Below are positions 1 through 9,400 of a DNA stretch of 64,000 nucleotides, piece after piece. The stretch lies in the NCBI RefSeq assembly GCF_001544835.2, contig NZ_FCNX02000003.1, positions 62,001 through 126,000 of the forward strand. The letters are read 5' to 3'. Within the stretch, counting starts at the first letter, position 1. The number at the start of each line of letters is the position of its first letter. Under the pieces are notes generated by a model. It searched no databases and was not told the DNA's origin. It saw only the letters and a program-made list of their open reading frames with translations. A program made the translations under genes and the position numbers. Source of the DNA: Caballeronia fortuita (GTDB lineage: Bacteria > Pseudomonadota > Gammaproteobacteria > Burkholderiales > Burkholderiaceae).

Positions 1-2
1 AC

Positions 3-1031
3 GGCCCCTACGACCAAACGAGCAAAACAGCGCGATGGGAAGATGCGACTGTTCCGTCGGATCTGGCGTGGCGGGAGAACCTCCAGTTGCCCGTTCGAGG
101 CGTAATGCGCGTGAAGGGCGTCGCAACATTCGACTTCTCAGAAGGCGGGAAAGCCAAAAAAGTATTGGTAACCGACTCGATGCCCGAAGACGGCGGCTGT
201 CACGGGTGTACGGGCCTACTCGGTGTCGCCGTCTTCGCGAAGGAAGGCGATAAATGGAAGGTTGAGTCCAATCACCCTTACATCGCTTCAATGGGAGCAA
301 TGGGCTCGGTAGGAGACCGTTTCGACTGGGTACCAGCCGGCGATGACTTGTACGCGTTAGTGGTGGGCGGTGATGACATGCATCAAGGCTATCAAACAGT
401 ATCGACGACAGCATTCGTGCGAACCAAGGAAGGTAGCTTTGTTGGTGTAATAGACGATGGCGATACCGGTACGTCTGATCAGGAAACGTTGCTTGCACAA
501 ACGACTTTCATCAAGGGCAAAAACGCCTCGCATTACGATGTGAAGGTTGCGATTTCCTATCGCCTTCCAGGAAAGTCCGTGTACGTGGCGGACCACGTTT
601 ATCAGTATTCGGGTGGCAAATACGTTCTCACGAAGAAGGACGATCCGCCGAAGTTCGTCGAGACAGCGATGCCCGTCTCGGATGGCTCTGCGCAATCGGT
701 GAACTTCAGTCCGTCCTCCTCAATCGGTGCCACGCCTGCGCTCGAAATTTCTGCCGCGATCGGTCCCAGCTTTGACTGCGCGAAAGCTAAGTCAGACGCG
801 GAAAGGCTGATCTGTTCGGACGCTGACCTTGCGTCTCGTGATGTCGAACTCGCGTCGCTTTTTATCAAGGCGAAAGCCGCGGTCTCCGACAAAAGCGGGT
901 TCAAGGAACGCACGAGGCAGCATTGGAACTATCGCGAAAATGTGTGCCACGACCGTGAGTGTCTTGTTCGTTGGTACGCCGACCAACGAACAGCGCTTTC
1001 CCACATTGCGGATACTGGTCGTATGGATTGA
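3..1031 (+). CDS. Lysozyme-inhibitor LprI-like C-terminal domain protein, 5' truncated
   Basis: The frame is open to the left edge of the window, so the true start lies outside; an internal TTG at 87 is only the first start-like codon. The last roughly 80 residues (FDCAKAKSDAERLIC onward, with four cysteines and the closing WYADQR segment) match the DUF1311/LprI fold, known from periplasmic lysozyme inhibitors and many secreted proteins of unknown role. The preceding 250 residues resemble no family I can name; a CHGC motif lies near the front. A signal peptide cannot be judged because the N-terminus is missing. Likely envelope-located. The family call for the C-terminus is fairly secure, the function is not. 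Confidence 0.7.
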   Translation, partial: GPYDQTSKTARWEDATVPSDLAWRENLQLPVRGVMRVKGVATFDFSEGGKAKKVLVTDSMPEDGGCHGCTGLLGVAVFAKEGDKWKVESNHPYIASMGAMGSVGDRFDWVPAGDDLYALVVGGDDMHQGYQTVSTTAFVRTKEGSFVGVIDDGDTGTSDQETLLAQTTFIKGKNASHYDVKVAISYRLPGKSVYVADHVYQYSGGKYVLTKKDDPPKFVETAMPVSDGSAQSVNFSPSSSIGATPALEISAAIGPSFDCAKAKSDAERLICSDADLASRDVELASLFIKAKAAVSDKSGFKERTRQHWNYRENVCHDRECLVRWYADQRTALSHIADTGRMD

Positions 1032-1125
1032 GGAGAAGTTGCTGGTGTGAGGTGTTGACTTGATGTTTCACAAGCCGTCGGACTTCGTTGAAGCCGGCAA
1101 AGCAAATAGCTCTAAGGGGACCGAT

Positions 1126-1395
1126 ATGACTTTCAAGACCATGATTGTTTTTGTGCTGTGCGCAGTTTCCGTGACTTCCTTTGCGCGTGGTGGAGGCTAC
1201 TCCGGAGGTCACAGCGGTTACCACTCGAGCGGAGCCGGGGAGCACTACGTCAGCGGCTATACGCGCAGCACCGGAACGTACGTGGCGGGTCACCATCAGA
1301 CGAATCCCAACGATACAAAGTACGATAATTGGTCGTCGAAAGGAAATGTGAACCCGCATACGGGCAAGGAAGGGACGATCGATCCGTCCAAATGA
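1126..1395 (+). CDS. Small secreted Gly/Ser/His-rich protein
   Basis: I start this 89-residue protein at ATG 1126 (MTFKTMIVF), where an AAGGGGA ribosome site sits a few bases upstream and a signal peptide follows directly; an upstream ATG at 1060 in the same frame would bury the signal. The signal (hydrophobic VFVLCAVSV, then TSFA) is followed by a Gly/Ser/His-rich stretch and a polar tail with NPNDTKYDNW and NPHTGKEG. Such short YxxxxH/G-rich exported proteins are common in Burkholderia and Pseudomonas, without known function. It follows the LprI-like gene by 94 bases on the same strand. Confidence 0.6.
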   Translation: MTFKTMIVFVLCAVSVTSFARGGGYSGGHSGYHSSGAGEHYVSGYTRSTGTYVAGHHQTNPNDTKYDNWSSKGNVNPHTGKEGTIDPSK

Positions 1396-1435
1396 GTGGT
1401 TCCTGTTGCGATCCACGATCGAACTCTTGATACGC

Positions 1436-1469
1436 ACGCCGTTGGGCAGTTGCTCCTGCTCAACGGCGT
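1436..1469. terminator. 14-bp hairpin after the small secreted protein gene
   Basis: ACGCCGTTGGGCAG (1436-1449) pairs over 14 positions, with one G-T pair, with CTGCTCAACGGCGT (1456-1469) across a 6-base loop. It lies 40 bases past the stop at 1395. No strong T-run follows, so it may be a weak terminator or an RNA-stabilising stem. Confidence 0.45.
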
Positions 1470-2232
1470 TAGTGTCATGCGCTGAGAGGGTGTGCCTAGG
1501 GAAGTCGAATTCAGTATGACATCGGTTACAGGTCCGTAGCCAGAACAGAGGGGGATCACAGACGCCGCGCGAGTCACACTATCGCGTCGCCACTGCTCTC
1601 TCATTGAAGCGCTCGGCGCGATACGGGGCCGGCTGACTAACGCGCATCCTCCCGAGCAATTCGGTCGTGGTATGGTTCGAAAGTCTTGCAGCGAGGGCAA
1701 TACTCGCGTTGTTTGTGGTCGACAGATGCCCGGTAACGAGGCCGAACGGCTCGCAACAGGCAAGCCGTCTGCGGGAATCACACGCCGCGTCTCCGTTACT
1801 TTCTCGAACGACGAGTCCTTGAGGCCACCAATAGCACGCGCCGCGGTGGGCTCCAGTTCGTGCGGGTCCGAGCGCTTGGGTCGCCGACGGGCGAACCCAA
1901 CGAGCTGGGGATTCGCGATGCCGCCCGGAAAGATCGAAGTGCCCCGCCTTGCGTTCTGGGACGGGTAGCCGTGGATACGGCTAGCATGGACGGGCTGGAT
2001 CATTCGTCATTCGCATCGTGGACTGCCATCGCATGTCGAGATTAAATGGGAAGGGCTTGACGAAGCAAACCAGAGCCCGGGTGCTTGCGGTATCGCGAGG
2101 GCCCCGATTCCCCAAGAGCGGAATAGCATTAGCCACTCCGCTGTCCCTGAGACGTTGTGCCTCGGCCACGGTGCAAGTGGGATCGTTTGCAGGAGCTTTC
2201 TGGAAACGTGCTTGCACCGTGCTACAGAGGAG
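1470..2232. other. Gene-poor stretch, nothing recognised
   Basis: About 760 bases with only short overlapping frames on both strands. None has a plausible ribosome site plus a protein-like composition; they are Arg/Ser/Pro-rich as expected of chance frames in GC-rich DNA. It may be degraded coding DNA at the edge of the island, but I cannot identify a parent gene. Confidence 0.4.
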
Positions 2233-2258
2233 AAAAAGGCCCGCTTGAAGCGAGCCTT
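2233..2258 (-). terminator. Rho-independent terminator of the HU-like gene
   Basis: On the minus strand an AAGGCTCGC arm and a GCGGGCCTT arm enclose a short TTCAA loop, and a run of five T follows directly. It begins 18 bases past the stop codon of the HU-like gene. Confidence 0.8.
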
Positions 2259-2275
2259 GGCGAACGTCATTGTGC

Positions 2276-2685
2276 TTACGCCGCTGCGTCTTTTAACTTC
2301 TTGAGCGCCCGAACCTTCAACCTCACCGTCGCGGGCTTGGCGTCAAACCAACGCTCCTGGCCCGTGAATGGGTCTTTGCCGAAACGACGCTTCTTCGCCG
2401 GTACTTGCTGCACGTTGATTTTCAGCAGGCGGGACAGTGTGAACTCGCCAGGGCCCTTCTTGTGCACCGAGCCGAGAATCTTTTCTTCCAACGCTGCGAG
2501 CACGACCTTCACTTGTTTGGGTCAACGCCTGCTTCGGTTGCCACGTGGGTCGTGAGCGACGACTTTGTGAACTGATCTTTCACCAGCTTGAGCGTGCCGG
2601 CAGTGACTGCGGCCTTCTTTGGTGTTGCGGCCTTCTTGGCGGGTGCGGCGGTTCTCCTCGGTTCAGCAGCTTTTTTCGTTGCCAT
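2276..2685 (-). pseudogene. HU-family DNA-binding protein with lysine/alanine-rich N-tail, single-base frameshift
   Basis: The N-terminal half starts at ATG 2685 (MATKKAAEPRR) with an AGGAGAG ribosome site just upstream, and reads an AAPAKKA-type tail, then the HU helices, ending at a stop after GVDPNK. The C-terminal half continues in another frame as PKQVKVVLAALEE, then GEFTLSRLLKINVQQVPAKK, and ends at 2276. One extra C in the CCC run near 2520 would restore GVDPKQVKVVLAALEE, exactly what this Burkholderia-type HU subfamily has. So the gene is either a very recent pseudogene or carries a sequencing error in a homopolymer. If intact it would be a nucleoid protein of about 136 residues. A good terminator follows. 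Confidence 0.8.
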
Positions 2686-2869
2686 TGAGTCTCTCCTAGG
2701 AATGGAACGCTGCTTAGGCCGAAGCACCCCGGGCTATCTCCTGGGCACCGCGACTTGAAACCTTTGCTCCCAGTCGTCTTGGCGACTGAGCGCGCAGGGC
2801 GAATTCGCCCTTCCCGACCTTGACAAGCGAAGCGACATCGAGTGTTGCCGACCACCGCTGCGGTGGATC

Positions 2870-3041
2870 GGGATCGAGGTCGAAGATGGCGCGATCGGGA
2901 TGCGCGAGATCAAGCGCTACGCTTTCCCATAAGTGCAGCTCTACAGCGTTTATTTGAACCAGCCCGACTAGCGCATCGGCGATATTGGCGACCAGCAGCG
3001 CCTTGTGGCCGGGTACACGCAGACGGGCAGCTGTTTTACGT
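2870..3041 (-). pseudogene. Remnant of DNA ligase D polymerase (primase-like) domain
   Basis: Read on the minus strand, this frame gives KALLVANIADALVGLVQ, then AVELHLWES, then HPDRAIFDLDPDP. This is the LigD polymerase-domain signature in which a Gln-rich helix, an E-x-H-x-W segment and the catalytic FDLDP acidic motif follow one another. Homology stops shortly after the acidic motif and nothing convincing precedes it; a stop lies just upstream at about 3041. LigD normally acts with Ku in non-homologous end joining and is over 600 residues long, so about 55 residues remain. It is a decayed fragment at the island border. Confidence 0.6.
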
Positions 3042-3390
3042 CAGGAATGCGGGCGCGCGAGAAATGCTTCGGGATAATCTTTGAAAGGATTGTTCAGCGG
3101 GACGCCGCGACGGGGCGGCGCGCAACATCGCCGCGCAGTCGGTTGATGTTGATGGAAATGTCGACTGTTTGTGAGTAGCGTGGAGACGACAAGCGACATG
3201 ACTGATTGCTCCGAAAGGAGGCTGAGAGTGGCGGCTGGCACTTGCAGTGCCCTCGAGTGGCAAGTGTCCCCTTGTCTGACAACGACTGACGACGCCATCT
3301 TCAGAAGTCCGTTGGTCTGCTGTAATCTGTTAGGTGGCCGCGCAGCGAATTTGCGCTTGTGGGTCGCACGGCGTGAATATCGGGAGACTG

Positions 3391-4629
3391 ATGAGCAGTA
3401 TTGGATGGATCGATTTTTCTTCGACGGACCGCAAGCGCGTGCATGAAGTGCTCGCGCTGATGAAAGAGCCGGGCACCCTGGATGAACTGGGCTTCGGACA
3501 GCTCCGCGATGCATACGCGGACACGCTATTTCCTGGCTTCTCCACGGTTCAAACGCGCGCACGGTATTTTCTCGCCGTGCCGAAGATCATGCTCGACTGG
3601 GCGGACTTGACGGACGCAAAGCGCCGCCGCCGACCGCTCGACGACTACCTGAAGATGGCGGAGAACGAATTCGCAAAAACGCTCAAGACCAACTACGATG
3701 CGGCGCGCCTGGAACCCGAAGGCGTAATCGGTCACACCGTGGTGGAACAGGGCGGCGTTGCGCGACGTCCGTCCTCGACTTATTGGAACGGCCTGCGCGT
3801 GTTCGAAATAGTACGCGCGCAAAGTTCGCTCGCCGAATTCTGCCGCTACTGGCGTCGCGACGGAGACGCTCAGGAAGCCGTAAGCTCAGAAGAAGGCACC
3901 GATGACGCCGGGCAACGCTTCGAGTCTGCTGTGCGTCGTCCGCCGGGATCGCGAGGCGACTGGCCGGTCGGTCTCACCTTGACACTCGACGTGGACGAAG
4001 CGCGTTTCCTGCGCGAGCGCTTCACTTTGGCGCGTGGCCTTGACAACACGGTTTGTGCCCAACTGCTCTCCAACGACCTTGCTGCCAGTGCGCTGAGCGA
4101 CGACTACGCCAGCTTTGCCGCGTTCAGCAAATGGGCCGCCGGGCAATGCTCGCTGGGCCCGACATGCCGCGACAACATCGCGGCAGCGCAGCGCTTCAGC
4201 CTCGCAGTCGAGGGCGCGCATATCGTCTTCAACCGGCTGATTGCGAAAGGCATCGACGACAACCGTCTGCATTCACTTTGCGACGAGCTCTACGCCGGGT
4301 GGCGCGCGACAGTCAAAGTCGCCGGCATCTTCCGTCCGGGCGCGGATCTCGAATGGCTGAGCGTGGCGGAAGCGGGCGGTACGCGCGTGAAGCGGCGAAC
4401 GATCGAATTTCTCGAACGATGGAATGTGCTGAATGAGGCTGACGCTCCGAAGCTATCCGATCTCGATTCCCTCGTGCGCACTCAGGCCGTCGATAACAAA
4501 CCCGCGCGCTCGTTGCTAATCAAACTACCGCACGAGCGTGCCGACTGGTACGGCATGCGTGCGCTCGACTATCGCTGGCAGACCGTCCGACGCATGTTGA
4601 AAGACATCGTCGAGGTGCTGCCGTGCTGA
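3391..4629 (+). CDS. DUF6361 family protein, first gene of a three-gene putative defence operon
   Basis: The start is ATG 3391 (MSSIGWIDFSS) with CGGGAGA just upstream; a longer frame from 3334 lacks such a site. The protein is 412 residues. The N-terminal segment LGFGQLRDAYADTLFPG followed by STVQTRARYFLAVP matches the opening of DUF6361 proteins, a family of about 400 residues with no known biochemical activity. No nuclease, helicase or membrane signature is visible. The stop overlaps the GTG start of the phospholipase-D-like gene by 7 bases, and that gene overlaps the helicase in turn, so the three are very likely co-translated. I infer a sensor, adaptor or loader role for the downstream nuclease and helicase. 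Family call from memory of its N-terminal pattern. Confidence 0.75.
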   Translation: MSSIGWIDFSSTDRKRVHEVLALMKEPGTLDELGFGQLRDAYADTLFPGFSTVQTRARYFLAVPKIMLDWADLTDAKRRRRPLDDYLKMAENEFAKTLKTNYDAARLEPEGVIGHTVVEQGGVARRPSSTYWNGLRVFEIVRAQSSLAEFCRYWRRDGDAQEAVSSEEGTDDAGQRFESAVRRPPGSRGDWPVGLTLTLDVDEARFLRERFTLARGLDNTVCAQLLSNDLAASALSDDYASFAAFSKWAAGQCSLGPTCRDNIAAAQRFSLAVEGAHIVFNRLIAKGIDDNRLHSLCDELYAGWRATVKVAGIFRPGADLEWLSVAEAGGTRVKRRTIEFLERWNVLNEADAPKLSDLDSLVRTQAVDNKPARSLLIKLPHERADWYGMRALDYRWQTVRRMLKDIVEVLPC

Positions 4630-6455
4630 AGCTCGAAAGCGATCGTCTCGATTACGGCGATCAAATGCGCGCGCCGCCGGGCTATGCGTTGCACTCGGCT
4701 GTCGCGACCACCTTCTCGCTCGATCTCGAAACGCTCGCGGCCGCTTCGCTCTCGCTCACGCTGGATCAGACGCTGGAAGAAGAAAACGAGGGAGAACTGT
4801 CGGGCGAGCGTGTGGCATTGCTCGAATCCATCGATCAGCTTCAGAAGCGCCTGATGGTTTTCTACCAGCGCGGCAACATCAAGGTGCCGAACAAATTCAA
4901 TCGCCTCTTCACGCTGCTTGAACCGCTGCTCGTGCCGGTCGTGGCGCTCGAAGGCGCAGACGGTGCGTTCGCGTCGTTCCATCCTAAAGTGTGGCTGCTG
5001 CGCTTCAGCGCGCTCGACGAAGACGGTCCGGATAAATGGCGCTTGCTGGTGTTGTCGCGCAACCTCACGTTCGATCGTAGCTGGGATCTCGCTGTGTCGA
5101 TCGACGGCGAAACGGCGCGCCGCGGCAACGGCGATCCGCGTCTCATCGCGTTCCTGCGCTCGCTGGCAGAGGATCCGCGCCATACTCAACAGATCGAAGC
5201 TTGGTGCGATGCCCTCGGGCATGTCGCCTGGACGGCGCCCGATCAGTTCGACCCGGCGTTTGAGGTGCTGCCAGGTTCTCATGGCGACGAGAACACCGCC
5301 GGCGTGCCGGTCGATCTGCCGGACCGGTTCGGCGATCTGCTGGTCATGTCGCCTTTCATCGATGCCGATGAACAAAGCATGCTCGCCGAACTCGCCAGCC
5401 GCACCCGCGATGACGCCCGACGCACTCTCATCAGCCGGGGTGACACGCTCGACAAGATCGGCAAAGACGCGCTGGAAGACTGGGATTGCCTGTCGCTGTC
5501 GGAGCGCGTGGTCGACGGCGAGGAGCGGCACGAAAGCCGCGCGCCGGAGCAACAGAATCTTCACGCCAAGCTCATTGTCGCCAAGCACGGCACGCAGGCC
5601 GTCTGGCATGTCGGTTCGGCCAATATGACGAACGCTGCGTTCGGGCAGCCGGGCAAGCTGGCGCCGCCCCGCAATCGCGAACTGATGCTACGACTCACGG
5701 GCAGAAACAGCAAGGTTGGTCCCGACGCGTTGCTGGCAGCATGGAAGACGTCGAACGTGTTCCAGAAGCATGAGTTTCGCGAGGGCGCACCGGCGAGCCC
5801 CGAGGAAGATAGCTTGATGCGCCGCGCCGTACATGCGCTCAGTTCCGCCGAGTGGCTGCTGCATGTGAAGGAAGAACAGAACGAGCCGGCACAGTTCGAC
5901 CTGCGGCTCGAGATGCAACCGGACGGCGCGGCCATACGATTGCCTGGGGGCTACGAGGCCACCGTCCGCTTGCTCTGCCGCGACGATCCGCGCGCGCTCG
6001 GCGCTTCGCTGACATGGACCGGCGTCAGCCTGACGGACATCAGCGCGTTCCTACCGGTCGAGATCGTGTCGCCGACGGGCCTGCGCAAGAGATTCGTCGT
6101 GCAGGCGGCTCTGTCCGTCGACCTGCTCGAGCGGCGCAAGGGCGCGCTGTTCCGGGATATTGTCGGCGATGGCAAGAAGCTCCTTCGTTACCTCGCATTG
6201 ATTCTGGACCTGGACCCGTCGCGTACCGACTGGACCCGAGCGGACGGCAACGGGCAGGGCGCTGACGTGTTCGGGCTCGACGGCAAGGGCGCGCTCTACG
6301 AGCAACTACTCCGGGCGGCCTCGCGCGCACCGCGCCGGATGAGCCGTGCCATCGATATCTACCGGCGTGTTCGCGCCGAGATCGACACTTTGCCGGAAGG
6401 GCTGGACGCGCTCTTCGACAGTTTTGCCGCTTACCATCAGGAACGAAACGCATGA
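4623..6455 (+). CDS. Phospholipase D-like (HxK nuclease family) protein, second gene of the operon
   Basis: It has a GTG start overlapping the end of the DUF6361 gene and is 610 residues long. Two HxK half-sites are visible: FHPKVWLLRF at about H120, followed by LVLSRNLTFDRSWD, and LHAKLIV at about H314, followed by GSANMTNAAFG. This two-motif arrangement is that of the PLD superfamily, whose defence members are usually DNA or RNA nucleases rather than lipases. The C-terminal 250 residues are unassigned. The stop TGA shares bases with the helicase ATG (ATGA, 6452-6455). A nuclease paired with the helicase is the simplest reading; phospholipase or NADase-like activity cannot be excluded. Confidence 0.8.
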   Translation: MLKLESDRLDYGDQMRAPPGYALHSAVATTFSLDLETLAAASLSLTLDQTLEEENEGELSGERVALLESIDQLQKRLMVFYQRGNIKVPNKFNRLFTLLEPLLVPVVALEGADGAFASFHPKVWLLRFSALDEDGPDKWRLLVLSRNLTFDRSWDLAVSIDGETARRGNGDPRLIAFLRSLAEDPRHTQQIEAWCDALGHVAWTAPDQFDPAFEVLPGSHGDENTAGVPVDLPDRFGDLLVMSPFIDADEQSMLAELASRTRDDARRTLISRGDTLDKIGKDALEDWDCLSLSERVVDGEERHESRAPEQQNLHAKLIVAKHGTQAVWHVGSANMTNAAFGQPGKLAPPRNRELMLRLTGRNSKVGPDALLAAWKTSNVFQKHEFREGAPASPEEDSLMRRAVHALSSAEWLLHVKEEQNEPAQFDLRLEMQPDGAAIRLPGGYEATVRLLCRDDPRALGASLTWTGVSLTDISAFLPVEIVSPTGLRKRFVVQAALSVDLLERRKGALFRDIVGDGKKLLRYLALILDLDPSRTDWTRADGNGQGADVFGLDGKGALYEQLLRAASRAPRRMSRAIDIYRRVRAEIDTLPEGLDALFDSFAAYHQERNA

Positions 6456-9400
6456 AGCACGAAGCGCAACAGCGCATCCGGGACGCGCTCGGTGACTTGA
6501 GGGACTTTCAGCGCGCGACGGTCGAGCAGGCCTGCACGCGTCTCGATGGCCCGAATGGACCGCACGGCCGGCTGCTGGTCGGCGACGAAGTCGGACTCGG
6601 CAAGACGCTGGTGGCGCGCGGCGTCGTGGCTTCGCTTTTGAGCCGTCGACTGGAAGACAATCCCGCGGCGCAACCACTTAGGGTGGTTTACATCTGCTCG
6701 AATCAGGCGCTTGCGCACGAGAACGCGCGCAAGCTCGCGGTGTTCAGCGGCAGTGACCAAGATCATTGGGTCAGTTCGCTGAAGTTCGGCCGTCTTGCGG
6801 AACTGGGTCTCAAGCAACCAGACCCGGAACCCGGCACGCTGATGGAATCGTGCTCCCTCACGCCGGCGACTTCGTTTTCGCTGAGCCGGGGCGGCGGAAA
6901 TGCGCTGGAGCGATACATTCTCTGGCTCGCCGTAAAGAGTGCAGGCCAGATCGATGACACCAGGCGACTCGAAGAATTCTTCCGCAACGGTGTGAATGGC
7001 GCGTGGCAGTACGCCGCGCGGTACTGCCACGCGCGGGAACTCGAGCCTGAGGCGCTCGCGGACTTCATCGAACGTGTAGCGGAGCGGCCGAAGCTCGACG
7101 CGTCGGCGCGAACCGCGGCGAAAGCGTTGCAACTGCATCTGCATTCGTGGGCCACGCTGATCCAGAGCCTTTCTGAAGCCGCGGCGGAAGATGTCAGGGC
7201 GATCAAGCACGGCACGCATCTGACGACCTGCGTGCGCGGCGGCATCCGGCAGATGTTTGTCGAAGCCTGCGCGCGCAATCTGAAGGCGGATATCTTCATC
7301 CTCCATGAATTCCAGCGGTTTTCGGCACTGCTGCACGCCGGCTCCGTTACGCCGGATGCGGCTGCCGGCGAGGACACCGTTTCGGAGGAGCAGATCATCG
7401 CGCGACGGGTGCTGCATGAAGGCACCGGCTATGCAACGCTTCTGCTGTCGGCGACGCCGTTTAAGGCGCTGACGCATCTCGACGAAGATCAGGAAGGCCA
7501 GGCGCACGAGAAGCAGCTCAACGATCTGCTCGGCTACCTGTGTCGGGATGACAGGGACGTGCTCGGTCGTTACGCAAAGGCGCGCGATGCCCTGCTGCGG
7601 AAATTGCTGACGCTCCCGGCAGCACCGCTCCTTCCGGGCACGCTCAGCACCGCCGAGCGCGACGGCGTCGAGAATGCGCTGCGCCCTTATATCTGTCGCT
7701 CCGAGCGGGGCGCAATCGAGCCGGACATTGAGAAGATCTTCGTGACCGTGCGGAGGGACGAACTGGATGCACGCCCGCAAACGGCGGAGATCGATGGGTT
7801 CGTCGCGCTCGACCGGCTCGCTCAGGCGCTCAAGTCGGTTAGCCGTGGTCATGCCGTGAGTGATGTCATGCAGTTCCACAAGGCCGCGCCCTGGAGCCTG
7901 TCTTTCCTGAGCGGCTATCAGCTTCGCGAGACGCTGCGTCTGCATGCCAGAGAGACGCCCGTCAAGGATGCGCTGCAGGAAGGCGGCGCGGGCTGGATTC
8001 CGTACCAGCGCTTCCGGAACTACAGTCTGAATCTGACGCACGAGGCGCCGAGCGGACGCTTCGCGCAAGTGTTGCGTGCGGCCGCGCCCGAGGGCGCCGA
8101 ACGATTGCTCTGGGTTCCGCCGAGTCTGTCCAACTATGTGGGCTGCGGCCCCTTCAAGGACAAGGAAGGCTTCAGCAAGACCCTGCTGTTTTCCTCGCTC
8201 GTACTGGCTCCGCGTGCGCTGAGCAGCTACGTTTCGTACGAGTGCGAACGGCGTCTGCTGGCCAAGGGGCGCAAGCGTCACGATTATCTCGACAACCGCG
8301 ACGCGTACAAAGGCACCTTGCTGTTCGACGGAGCGAAGATCGGCCCGGCGTGGGGGCTGATTTACCCGTCCGCGCGTCTGGTCGCCGTGCCAGTATGTCA
8401 TCCCGGCGTCTCGCTCGATGGAGTTAGGCAGCATGTGCGCGACGAACTGACGGCGGATTTCCGCCTGCTGTGCGAGCGCTATGGGCACGGCACGCAGCGG
8501 TACAGCGCGCGCTGGTACGCGCTCGCGCCGTTCTTGCTCGACGTGATTCGCGATGGCGACAACGACACGCAGGCATGCGTTACCCGCTGGGCGCGCGCAT
8601 TTGAGCGATTTTCAGTGGCCAGTCAGGCGCGTAAGACGCACGTGCCGCGCGTTCTGGAGGCGCTTGCCCGCGCTGATGGCGGACTCGGCGAGCCGCCTGC
8701 CGACTTGCTCGGCTGGCTCGTGGATCTTGCCATCGCCGGGCCGGCGGTGTGCATGCGGCGCACGCTCAGCACGGTCTGGGAAACCGGCGTGGCGGACGAC
8801 TCCAACGACAAACTGCTCGCGCACGCGACGGACTGCGCATCGTCGTTCATCGACAAGATGAACCGCATGGAATCGCAGCGTGTACTGCGCGCCGTGCTGC
8901 CGGGTGCAAAGCCCTGGGTAGCCGTCTCATCGTACGCCGCGATGGGAAATTTGCAGGCCGTCTTCGACGAGTTCCTGCATCTGCTCAAATCGGTTCATCG
9001 CGGCATGGACGAGTCGGTTGGGGCGTTTCACGCGGCTATTGCGCCGGGTGCGGTATCGCTCACGGCGCAGACCGCGCTTCCGCCGCTGAAAGGCCAGGTG
9101 AAGAGGCACGACGTGAAATTTCATTGCCACTATGCCGTGCCGTTTGGGAATCAGAGCAGCACCGAGGAAGAGGGCATCAAGCGGATCACCAGCGTGCGTG
9201 CATCGTTCAATTCGCCGTTCTGGCCGTTCATGCTCAATTCGACGTCCATTGGTCAGGAAGGACTCGATTTTCACTGGTATTGCCGGCGCGTCGTGCACTG
9301 GAGTCTGCCTGCAAACCCGATCGACCTCGAGCAGCGTGAGGGGCGCATCAACCGCTATAAATCGCTGGTGGTGCGCCAGCGTGTCGCTCAGGCGTACGGC

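Noticed and set aside
1296-2003. 235-codon frame on the minus strand
   Set aside because: Arg/Ser/Pro-rich, no ribosome site, overlaps the small secreted protein gene and the hairpin; reads like chance frame in GC-rich DNA.
2796-2811. AGGGCGAATTCGCCCT palindrome resembling the insert border of TA cloning vectors
   Set aside because: Only the EcoRI-flanking dozen bases match by eye; no further vector backbone surrounds it and the flanking DNA reads as a LigD-like remnant.
6437-8488. 683-codon antisense frame inside the helicase gene
   Set aside because: It mirrors the codon periodicity of the sense gene; composition is Arg/Gln/His-heavy and the helicase motifs on the plus strand settle the coding strand.
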